Positions 7,897 to 14,056 of a DNA stretch of 14,056 nt are shown in pieces. Below the pieces are notes generated by a model that saw nothing but the letters and a program-made list of their open reading frames with translations, made no database searches and was not told the DNA's origin. Numbering within the stretch: position 1 is the first letter of the stretch; each line of letters opens with the position of its first letter. The translations under genes and the position numbers were made by a program. Location of the stretch: assembly GCA_021463315.1 (NCBI GenBank), contig JAJTXO010000043.1, positions 1-14,056 on the forward strand, read 5' to 3'. Origin of the DNA: Caldilineales bacterium (lineage in GTDB: Bacteria > Chloroflexota > Anaerolineae > JAAEKA01).

Positions 7897-8961
7897 ATGC
7901 CCACACCATCGTTGCGCCGTTCGGACAAGACCGGCCTGCCTCCAGGCACCATCGTCCATGTGGGCGCCAGGCCTACGGGGCCGGCGGTCGTGTCGATCAT
8001 CAACTACAACGAGCATGGCTTCGACGAGCAGGTCGGGGCGGATGTGGAGGCGTGCGTGGCCAGCCTGCAAACGCCTGAGATGACCTGGATCAACGTGGCC
8101 GGCCTGCACGACGCCAGCCTGATCGAGCGGCTGGGCCTGGCTCTGGGGCTGCACCCCCTGGTGCTGGAGGATATCGCCAACGCGTCGCAGCGGCCCAAGG
8201 TGGAGGAGTACGATGGCTATCTCTTCGTGGTGCTGAAGATGCTGGAATATGATCTGGAGCAGGATCAGACGATGGTGGAGCAGGTCAGCTTGATCCTGGG
8301 CGACAACTACTTGGTCTCCTTCCAGGAGGACAGCAACGACGTCTTCGATCCAGTGCGGGCGCGGCTGCGCAACAGCGCGGGCCGGCTGCGCAAGTTCGCG
8401 GCCGACTACCTGGCCTACGCGCTGATCGACGCCATCGTCGACAACTACTTCGTGGTGCTGGAGCTGATGGGAGACCGCATCGAAGGTATCGAGGAGCAGG
8501 TGGCCGAGCATCCCGAAGAGCGGCCGCTGCCAGAGATCTACCGGCTGAAGCGGGAGATGATCGCCCTGCGCCGCGCGGTCTGGCCGCTGCGCGAGGTGCT
8601 GGCCATGTTGCAGCACAGCGAATCGTCGCTAATCCGGCCGGGCACGGTGGTCTATCTGCGCGATGTCTACGATCATACGGTTCAAATGATGGACACCATC
8701 GAGAGCATGCGCGATCTGCTGTCGGGCATGATGGACATCTATCTGTCCGGTCTGAGCAACCGCATGAACGAGATCGTCAAGGTGCTGACCATCTTTTCCA
8801 CCATCTTCATTCCGCTCACCTTTCTGGCCGGCGTTTACGGCATGAACTTCCGGCATTTCCCAGAGATCGAATGGCGCTTCGGCTATGCCATGTTCTGGCT
8901 GATCTGCGGCGTCATTGCAGTAGTCATGCTGCTCTACTTCCGGCGCAAGCGCTGGCTGTAA
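7897..8961 (+). CDS. corA: CorA-type magnesium channel
   Basis: A 354-residue inner-membrane protein of the CorA family, which forms pentameric Mg2+ (and Co2+/Ni2+) channels; Thermotoga CorA is almost the same length. A large cytoplasmic domain with long acidic and charged helices fills residues 1-290. Two C-terminal membrane helices follow (about 293-313 and 329-347), and the ion-selectivity motif YGMNF (314-318) closes helix 1. The following FPEIEW matches the usual periplasmic MPE loop, and the chain ends with the basic RRKRWL. The start ATG is preceded by GAGG (7884-7887), which overlaps the stop codon of the DHH gene, pointing to translational coupling. The 16 bases ending at this ATG are identical to those ending at the nuclease ATG. 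The permease gene starts 27 bases downstream. Confidence 0.95.
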   Translation: MPTPSLRRSDKTGLPPGTIVHVGARPTGPAVVSIINYNEHGFDEQVGADVEACVASLQTPEMTWINVAGLHDASLIERLGLALGLHPLVLEDIANASQRPKVEEYDGYLFVVLKMLEYDLEQDQTMVEQVSLILGDNYLVSFQEDSNDVFDPVRARLRNSAGRLRKFAADYLAYALIDAIVDNYFVVLELMGDRIEGIEEQVAEHPEERPLPEIYRLKREMIALRRAVWPLREVLAMLQHSESSLIRPGTVVYLRDVYDHTVQMMDTIESMRDLLSGMMDIYLSGLSNRMNEIVKVLTIFSTIFIPLTFLAGVYGMNFRHFPEIEWRFGYAMFWLICGVIAVVMLLYFRRKRWL

Positions 8962-8988
8962 GTCAATGCACACAAAAGGCACTACCCT

Positions 8989-10992
8989 ATGACGTTCGAT
9001 GAAGAAAGCGGCACGACTGTTGTGCGGCGGCCAGCGACGTATCGGCCGCCGCGCTCCTGGCGAACCTGGCTGTTGGGCCATCCCTTGGCCACGGCCGACG
9101 CCGAAGAAGAAACCATCGGCAAGAAAGTCGGCCTGGCGATCTTCGCCTCGGACGCGCTTTCCTCCACCGCCTACGCCACCCAGGAGATCCTGGTGGTGCT
9201 GGGCGCCGCAGGCATGGCGGCTCTGGCCTTTGCGTTTCCGATCTCAATTGCCATCGTCGCTCTGCTGGCCATTGTCACCATCTCCTACGAGCAGATCATC
9301 CATGCCTACCCCAACGGCGGCGGCGCCTACATCGTCTCGCGCGACAATCTGGGTGAGCTGGCCGCGCAGGTGGCTGGCGCGTCGCTGCTCACCGACTATA
9401 TCCTGACCGCGGCCGTCTCCATGTCCTCCGGCGTGGCGCAGATCTCATCGGCCTTTCCCGCGCTGTATCCCCACCGCGCTGCGCTGGCCGTGGGGCTGTT
9501 GCTGCTGGTGATGTTGATCAATCTGCGCGGCGTGCGCGAGTCTGGCATGACCTTTGCCATCCCCACCTATTTCTTTCTGGGCATGATGATCCTGACCATT
9601 GGCTTTGGCTTGGCGCGCTACCTGGCCGGCAGCCTGGGAACCGTGCCGCAGCCGCCCCCCATGGAGACGGTGGAGACCGCCCAGGCCATCGGCCTCTTCC
9701 TGATCCTGCACGCCTTCGCCAACGGCACCACGGCCTTGACCGGCGTCGAGGCCATCTCCAACGGCATCACAGCCTTCAAAGAGCCGCGCAGCCGCAACGC
9801 CGGCATCACCCTGATCTGGATGTCGCTGATCCTGGGGGTGCTCTTTTTGAGCATCACCTTCCTCGCGGTTCAGGTGCAGGCTGTGCCGTCGGAGGTGGAA
9901 ACGGTGATCTCCCAGATCACGCGCACGGCGTTCGGCGGCGAAGGCATTCTCTACCTGGCGGCCATCGCGGCCACCACGATCATCCTGGTCATGGCCACCA
10001 ACACCTCGTTCAATGGCTTTCCCAGGCTGAGCGCGCTGTTAGCCATCGACGGCTTTCTGCCGCGTCAACTGGCCTTTCGAGGCAGCCGGCTGGTCTATTC
10101 CTGGGGCATCATCGCCCTGACGCTGATCGCGATCGTGCTGATTGTCATCTTTCAGGCCAGCGTCACCGCGCTGATTCCGCTCTACGCCATTGGCGTGTTT
10201 CTCTCGTTCACCCTCTCTCAGGTCGGCATGTCTCGCCGCTGGTGGAAGGTTGGCCGCTTGGCCGAGGGCCAGGAAGTCAAGCAAAAGGCCTCGGTGCTGC
10301 ATCATGACGCGCGCTGGCGCTTGAAGATGTTTGTCAACGGCTTCGGCGGCCTCTGCACCGCGGCCGTGATGATGATCTTCGTGGTCACCAAGTTCCGCGA
10401 GGGCGCCTGGATCGTCCTGGTGCTGATTCCGCTGATCGTGCTGATGCTGCACACAGTCCATCGTCACTATCGCCACCTGGCCGAGCGGCTGTCGCTGGTC
10501 AGCTACGAGATGGCGCCGCGCTCGCCGCGCCACCGTGTGATCATGCCGCTGAGCGGCGTCCACCGCGGCAGCCTGCTGGGGCTGCGCTATGCCCGCACGC
10601 TGTCCAAGGATGTGACCGCGGTGCATGTCTCTATCGACCCGGAACAAACCGCCAAGGTGCGTCAGAAGTGGGAGATGTGGGGCGAAGGAGTGCGGCTGGT
10701 GATCCTGGACTCGCCCTATCGTGTGCTGATGGAGCCGTTGGTGGACTATATCGCCGTAGTGGCGGAGCATCGCCAACCCAACGAGATCATCACCGTTGTT
10801 GTGCCGGAATTTGTCACGCGCCACGCCTGGGAGAATCTGCTGCACACGCAGACCGCGCTCACGCTGCGTTTTGCCTTCCGCACCATGCCCGGCGTCGTCA
10901 TCACCACCGTGCCCTACCAGTTGGAAGATGACGAGGAACTGGACCTGGCGATCCACTCTCGCCTCAAACAGGAAACAGAGAAACAACCATGA
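8989..10992 (+). CDS. KimA-like APC-superfamily potassium permease with C-terminal cytosolic domain
   Basis: A 667-residue membrane protein with about 12 predicted helices (46-490) and a soluble C-terminal domain (about 515-645) resembling the USP-like domain of Bacillus KimA (YdaO), a high-affinity K+/H+ symporter. Diagnostic segments are SDALSSTAYATQE (54-66), YPNGGGAYIVS (107-117), LLTDYILTAAVS (133-144) and TALTGVEAISNG (248-259). D55, Y62, Y137, T140 and S144 lie at a constant offset of 19 from KimA D36, Y43, Y118, T121 and S125, recalled as K+-coordinating residues. T251 and E254 match the later binding-site segment. This supports K+ rather than amino-acid transport. The gene overlaps the next one by ATGA, and two RCK proteins follow, the usual regulators of K+ transporters. 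The start has only a weak AAAGG upstream. It is often annotated as an amino-acid permease; I consider K+ more likely. Confidence 0.85.
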   Translation: MTFDEESGTTVVRRPATYRPPRSWRTWLLGHPLATADAEEETIGKKVGLAIFASDALSSTAYATQEILVVLGAAGMAALAFAFPISIAIVALLAIVTISYEQIIHAYPNGGGAYIVSRDNLGELAAQVAGASLLTDYILTAAVSMSSGVAQISSAFPALYPHRAALAVGLLLLVMLINLRGVRESGMTFAIPTYFFLGMMILTIGFGLARYLAGSLGTVPQPPPMETVETAQAIGLFLILHAFANGTTALTGVEAISNGITAFKEPRSRNAGITLIWMSLILGVLFLSITFLAVQVQAVPSEVETVISQITRTAFGGEGILYLAAIAATTIILVMATNTSFNGFPRLSALLAIDGFLPRQLAFRGSRLVYSWGIIALTLIAIVLIVIFQASVTALIPLYAIGVFLSFTLSQVGMSRRWWKVGRLAEGQEVKQKASVLHHDARWRLKMFVNGFGGLCTAAVMMIFVVTKFREGAWIVLVLIPLIVLMLHTVHRHYRHLAERLSLVSYEMAPRSPRHRVIMPLSGVHRGSLLGLRYARTLSKDVTAVHVSIDPEQTAKVRQKWEMWGEGVRLVILDSPYRVLMEPLVDYIAVVAEHRQPNEIITVVVPEFVTRHAWENLLHTQTALTLRFAFRTMPGVVITTVPYQLEDDEELDLAIHSRLKQETEKQP

Positions 10993-11633
10993 ACGTCATC
11001 GTCGTCGGCTGTGGCCGCGTGGGCGCGGAGCTGGCCCATCGGCTGTTCATCAATGGCCACCGCGTGTGTGTGATCGATCGCTCTCAGGAGGCCTTCAAAG
11101 GGCTGCCGCCTGATTTTCGCGGCCGCACCATGGAGGGAGATGTGCTCTCTGAGGCGGTGCTGCATCGGGCCGACATCGCCCATGCGGATGCGCTGGCCGC
11201 GGTCACCAACTCCGACTCGCTCAACGCCGTCATCGGCCACGTGGCCAGTCAGGTTTTCGCAGTGCCGCGCGTGGCGGTGCGCAACTACGACACCCGCTGG
11301 CGGGAGATGATGGACTCCTTCGGCTTGCAGGTGGTCAGCTCCAGCAGTTGGGGCGCCCAACGGATGGAAGAGCTGTTGGAAGGTGGCTCCGTCCACCCGC
11401 TGATCTCGGCCGGCAACGGCGAGGTGGAGATCTGCGATCTGGTCTTGCCTGTGGCCTGGGATGGCCGCACGGTGGAGGACCTGGCGCGCTGTGGCCCCTG
11501 CATCGTGGCGGCAGTGACGCGCGGCGGCCGCGGCCTGCTGCCCACACCCGACATGCGCCTGCAGACTGGCGACATGGTGCATGTCAGCGCCACGGTCGAA
11601 GGGATGGCTGCCCTGCGCGAGGGGGTCTGCTGA
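10989..11633 (+). CDS. Single-RCK potassium uptake protein, TrkA/CeoB family (first of pair)
   Basis: A 214-residue cytosolic protein made of one RCK unit. The N-terminal Rossmann domain has the dinucleotide motif GCGRVG (7-12) and acidic D30 at the end of strand 2, which favours NAD(H) or related nucleotides. The T-N-S-D segment (73-76) is typical of TrkA-N. A C-terminal RCK_C domain spans about 143-205. E. coli TrkA is twice this size with two fused units; here the units are separate genes, as in mycobacterial CeoB/CeoC. The start codon overlaps the permease stop (ATGA), implying translational coupling and matched stoichiometry. No TrkH/KtrB channel is in the window, so the partner is most simply the KimA-like permease, though a channel elsewhere in the genome is possible. 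Confidence 0.88.
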   Translation: MNVIVVGCGRVGAELAHRLFINGHRVCVIDRSQEAFKGLPPDFRGRTMEGDVLSEAVLHRADIAHADALAAVTNSDSLNAVIGHVASQVFAVPRVAVRNYDTRWREMMDSFGLQVVSSSSWGAQRMEELLEGGSVHPLISAGNGEVEICDLVLPVAWDGRTVEDLARCGPCIVAAVTRGGRGLLPTPDMRLQTGDMVHVSATVEGMAALREGVC

Positions 11634-11715
11634 CCAACTGTGCTGTGCGGCCTTGACGGATTGGCGTGAAAAAAGCGTTGAACTGCTGCATCAAACGATC
11701 ACGAGGTACCCATTT

Positions 11716-12384
11716 ATGTTCGTAATTGTTGCCGGCGGCGGCAGGACAGGCACCCAACTTGCCTCTCTGCTGCTGGCCCAAAATCACATGGTTCACCTGG
11801 TTGAACACCGGCCTGAAATTCTGACACGCATCCACTACGAGATCCCGACCGAGATGGTCTACGAGGGCAGCCCCACCGAGCCGCAGATCCTGGAACAGGC
11901 AGGTATCCGCAAGGCCGACGTTGTCGCCGCCACCACCGACAACGACGCTGACAACCTGGCCATCTGTTTCGTCGCGCGGGTGCGCTACAACGTCGGCCGC
12001 ACCATCGCCCGCATCAACAATCCGCGCGCGGCCTGGCTGTTCGACGACAAGTTCCAGGTTGATGTCTCCTTCAACAACGCCGAAGTGATGGCCAGCCTGA
12101 TCATGGAGCAGATGTCCATGGGCGACATGATGACCCTGCTCAAACTGCGCCGCGGCCGCTATTCCCTGGTCGAAGAGAAGATCGCGCCAGGCGCCAAGGT
12201 GTTGGGCCGGGAGATCAAGGATGTGCGCTTCCCGGAACAGTGCGTGATCGCGGCCATCATTCGCCAGGGAGAGATCGTGGTGCCGCGTGGCGCGACGATC
12301 TTCGAAGCCGGCGACGAAGTGTTGGCGGTTACCGACCACGCGGGCGCTATGCAGTTGGCTGAGTTGTTCGAACCCCACCCATGA
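11716..12384 (+). CDS. Single-RCK potassium uptake protein, TrkA/CeoC family (second of pair)
   Basis: A 222-residue cytosolic protein with the same TrkA-N plus TrkA-C plan as its neighbour, but clearly diverged. The nucleotide motif is GGGRTG (7-12), and E30 takes the place of D30. The TTDND segment (73-77) follows, and the RCK_C domain runs from about 142 to 218. The open frame extends upstream to 11581, but ATG 11716 is chosen because it begins directly with the first beta strand (MFVIVAGGG) and has GAGG at 11703-11706. The 82-base gap from the first RCK gene is the longest in the operon; I see no convincing promoter in it. Such paired proteins probably form hetero-octameric or paired rings that sense nucleotides, and possibly c-di-AMP through RCK_C. 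The stop overlaps the next start (ATGA). Confidence 0.88.
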   Translation: MFVIVAGGGRTGTQLASLLLAQNHMVHLVEHRPEILTRIHYEIPTEMVYEGSPTEPQILEQAGIRKADVVAATTDNDADNLAICFVARVRYNVGRTIARINNPRAAWLFDDKFQVDVSFNNAEVMASLIMEQMSMGDMMTLLKLRRGRYSLVEEKIAPGAKVLGREIKDVRFPEQCVIAAIIRQGEIVVPRGATIFEAGDEVLAVTDHAGAMQLAELFEPHP

Positions 12385-13670
12385 AACGTTTTCTCCGTTT
12401 GCTCGCCTTGTCTACGACCGCGGCCGGCGCGTTGACTCTGGCCGACCTGCGCCAGCATACCTCCGGCATCCTGCTGTGGGCGCCCAAGCTGCTGTTCAGC
12501 GCGGCCGCTCCGCTCTTGGCCGCATTGGGCGCGCTGCTGGCTTTGTTGGGCCTGCGCCGGCGCGATCCGTGGCTGGCTGGGGCGGGGCTGACTGGGGCCG
12601 TGCTGGCCAGCCGCCATGTAGCCAACGTGACGGCCGCGCATCGCGGCTTCGAGCAGGCCTTCGCCCCCGACTGGCCAGGGCAGATCCCCCCTCAGATCCA
12701 ATCTGACCTGCTGTCGCGCCGCTGGACCCCCTACCTGGCGCGAGCGGCCGCGGAGGTGACGCGCGATCTGCCCTATGGCGTACACCCAGAGACGGGCAAG
12801 CTGCTGCTGGCCGATCTCTGGCAGCCGCCGGCCGGAACCAACTGCAGCGGGCTGGGGCTGATCTATGTGCATGGGGGCGCCTGGCGCATGGGGGAAAAGA
12901 ACCTGGGCGTCGGCTGGATGTTCAGCCGGCTGGCCAGCCAGGGCCATCTGGTGATGGATATCGACTACACGCTGGCGCCCTCCGCGGATGTGCCCGGCAT
13001 GGTGCAGGATGTCAAGCGCGCCATCAGTTGGCTCAGGCGCAACGGCGCAGACTATGGCGTCGATAGCCAGCGCATCGTGCTGATGGGCGCTTCGGCCGGC
13101 GGCCATCTGGCCCTGCTGGCGGCCTATACCCCCAACGATCCCTGCTTCCAGCCTGACGGCAGCGCGACCGACACCGCGGTGCGCGGCGTGATCTCCTACT
13201 ACGGGCCGGCCGACTTCCTCGATATGCACCAAAACGTGGAGGCAACCCGCACCCGCGTTGCCCGACGCAAGCGCATCCGCCCCTACGGAGCGTTGGTGGA
13301 AGGAATGATCCAACGGGCCGGACTGGCGCCCCCGGGAACGCCTGTGGAGCAGGCGATCAACTATATCACTGAGCTGGTAGGCGTCGATCCGGCGCTGGAT
13401 CCCGATCTGTACCGACGGCTTTCGCCGCTGGGCCATGTGGGGCCGCATTGTCCGCCGACGCTGCTGCTGCAGGGCACGGCCGACATCTTCGGCATGGGGC
13501 CCTCGGTGCGCCGGCTGCATCAGGCGCTGCAAGGGGCCGGCGCAACCTCGGTGCTGGTGGAATTCCCCGGCGTCGACCACGCCTTTGACATGGCGCTGCC
13601 GCAGATATCGCCGTCCGCCCAAGCCGCCTTCTACGACGTGGAGCGTTTCCTGGCGCTGCTCAGCCAGTAA
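12381..13670 (+). CDS. Membrane-anchored alpha/beta hydrolase (carboxylesterase-like, BD-FAE/HSL type)
   Basis: A 429-residue protein whose N-terminal 85 residues carry hydrophobic helices (about 5-20, 30-57 and 63-80), followed by an alpha/beta hydrolase domain (about 115-429). The oxyanion-hole motif is HGGAW (164-168). The catalytic triad is visible: S238 in GASAG (236-240), D368 in GTAD, and H400 in GVDHAF. These motifs are those of hormone-sensitive-lipase and BD-FAE-type esterases. DYTLAP (195-200) is also typical. The substrate is unknown; a small acyl ester or a membrane lipid would fit the membrane anchor, but this is inference. The start overlaps the stop of the second RCK gene by 4 bases and has no strong ribosome site, so translation is probably coupled. 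It is the last gene of the apparent operon. Its link to cation transport is unclear. Confidence 0.85.
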   Translation: MKRFLRLLALSTTAAGALTLADLRQHTSGILLWAPKLLFSAAAPLLAALGALLALLGLRRRDPWLAGAGLTGAVLASRHVANVTAAHRGFEQAFAPDWPGQIPPQIQSDLLSRRWTPYLARAAAEVTRDLPYGVHPETGKLLLADLWQPPAGTNCSGLGLIYVHGGAWRMGEKNLGVGWMFSRLASQGHLVMDIDYTLAPSADVPGMVQDVKRAISWLRRNGADYGVDSQRIVLMGASAGGHLALLAAYTPNDPCFQPDGSATDTAVRGVISYYGPADFLDMHQNVEATRTRVARRKRIRPYGALVEGMIQRAGLAPPGTPVEQAINYITELVGVDPALDPDLYRRLSPLGHVGPHCPPTLLLQGTADIFGMGPSVRRLHQALQGAGATSVLVEFPGVDHAFDMALPQISPSAQAAFYDVERFLALLSQ

Positions 13671-13684
13671 CTGCCTGGCCGGTT

Positions 13685-13714
13685 TTGGTCAGAAACCTGG
13701 TTGTGTGGCACAAT
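13685..13714 (+). promoter_or_regulatory. Candidate promoter upstream of the zinc-ribbon gene
   Basis: TTGGTC (13685-13690) and CACAAT (13709-13714) are separated by 18 bp. Transcription would start near 13721, about 11 bases before copy C of the 107-bp element, again placing the element in the leader. An alternative is TTGTGT (13701-13706) with TAACGT (13725-13730). Both are weaker than the promoter of the first gene. Confidence 0.3.
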
Positions 13715-13731
13715 CTGGCGTCTCTAACGTA

Positions 13732-13838
13732 TCATCTCAAGAAACCAGGGGCGAGACTTCCGAAGTCTGCGCAGGTTTGTTCAAAACGGGCTCACAGTCC
13801 ATAAGACTTCGGAAGTCTTCCCCAGTCTATTGAGATGA
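13732..13838 (-). repeat. 107-bp element with terminal inverted repeats (copy C, inverted)
   Basis: This copy has the same length as copy B and the same ends (TCATCTCAA 13732-13740, TTGAGATGA 13830-13838) but is in reverse orientation. It differs from B at six positions, all near the ends of the element; the central 60-odd bases are identical. Both internal palindromes are intact, and here the shorter one keeps its full 7-bp arms (AGACTTC/GAAGTCT). No clear target-site duplication is visible. It ends 33 bases before the start codon of the zinc-ribbon gene. Confidence 0.9.
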
Positions 13839-13871
13839 CACTCTTTAACTATCTCAAGCAAGGAGTTCAAA

Positions 13872-14056
13872 TTGGACCACAACGACACCACTCTGACCTG
13901 TGTAAACTGCGGCCAGCCCGAAACGGCCGCGCCGATGGTGACATTGCGCTTCAACGGCAGCCAGGCGTGGATCTGCTCCATGTGCCTGCCGGTTCTGATC
14001 CATCAGCCGCAGCGCCTGGTCGGCAAGCTGGCTGGCGCGGAGACTATCCAGCCGGG
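13872..14056 (+). CDS. Small zinc-ribbon protein, partial (runs off the window)
   Basis: The first 61 codons of a small protein are present. Two CxxC pairs, CVNC (10-13) and CSMC (35-38), 21 residues apart, form a probable treble-clef or zinc-ribbon metal site. A hydrophobic-polar tail (LPVLIHQPQRLVGKLAGAE) follows. The chosen start is TTG at 13872, because AAGGAG (13860-13865) lies 6 bases upstream; the first in-frame ATG, at 13935, would remove the first CxxC. I do not recognise a function. It lies directly behind copy C of the 107-bp element and probably starts a new transcription unit. The 3' end is not in the window. Confidence 0.7.
   Translation, partial: MDHNDTTLTCVNCGQPETAAPMVTLRFNGSQAWICSMCLPVLIHQPQRLVGKLAGAETIQP

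Noticed and set aside
5126..7909. 927-residue open frame on the - strand
   Set aside because: It covers malQ and the DHH gene in antisense and ends inside the repeat element. It is rich in Gln, His and Gly with no domain, whereas the + strand genes have complete catalytic motifs.
8989..10992. Annotation as a generic amino-acid permease
   Set aside because: The motif set and residue spacing fit KimA-type K+ transporters better, and the neighbours are K+ uptake regulators. This remains a family-level judgement.
11581..11715. 45-codon N-terminal extension of the second RCK gene
   Set aside because: It overlaps the end of the first RCK gene, and the Rossmann fold starts exactly at ATG 11716, which has its own GAGG site.
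11634..11715. Internal promoter between the RCK genes (TTGACG at 11653-11658)
   Set aside because: No acceptable -10 box lies 16-18 bases downstream.
13675..13700. Terminator after the hydrolase gene
   Set aside because: Only a 6-bp stem with a wobble pair (CTGGCC/GGTCAG) is visible and no U-run follows, so it is too weak to call.

Overview
The window is GC-rich, with strong G/C preference at third codon positions, and gene-dense on the + strand only. The gene families suggest a Chloroflexota bacterium, probably Anaerolineae or Caldilineae-like: a long secreted ExeM/NucH-type nuclease with Ig-like and propeller modules, a KimA-like permease next to two half-size RCK proteins, and short dispersed palindromic repeats. 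This placement is inferred from family content; no marker gene is present.

Layout. (1) Bases 1-35 are the cut end of a dispersed repeat. A clear sigma-70-type promoter (TTGACC, 18 bp, TATAAT) follows, then a leader with a perfect hairpin. (2) 208-4842 encodes a 1544-residue exported, probably C-terminally anchored, multidomain nuclease. A strong hairpin terminator follows. (3) 4843-5266 is intergenic. It holds a second hairpin, a probable promoter and a full 107-bp element with 9-bp terminal inverted repeats and internal palindromes. (4) 5267-13670 is a tight run of seven genes that looks like one operon: 4-alpha-glucanotransferase (malQ), DHH/DHHA1 phosphoesterase, CorA-type Mg2+ channel, KimA-like APC K+ permease, two single-RCK TrkA/CeoB/CeoC-type proteins, and a membrane-anchored alpha/beta hydrolase. 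Gaps run from 4-bp overlaps to 82 bp. (5) 13732-13838 is a second full copy of the 107-bp element in inverse orientation. It is followed by the start of a small zinc-ribbon protein that runs off the window.

How the genes may work together. The core of the operon is cation homeostasis: a K+ importer, its likely nucleotide-sensing RCK partners and a Mg2+ channel. KimA and RCK_C proteins are known c-di-AMP targets in Firmicutes, and some DHH/DHHA1 enzymes degrade c-di-AMP or its product pApA. The operon may therefore combine signal turnover with the transporters it controls; this is inference. The most unusual sequence feature is the 107-bp element. Both full copies end 33-39 bases before a start codon, just downstream of candidate promoters, so they would form a structured mRNA leader. 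Because the element is nearly symmetric, it could fold similarly in either orientation.
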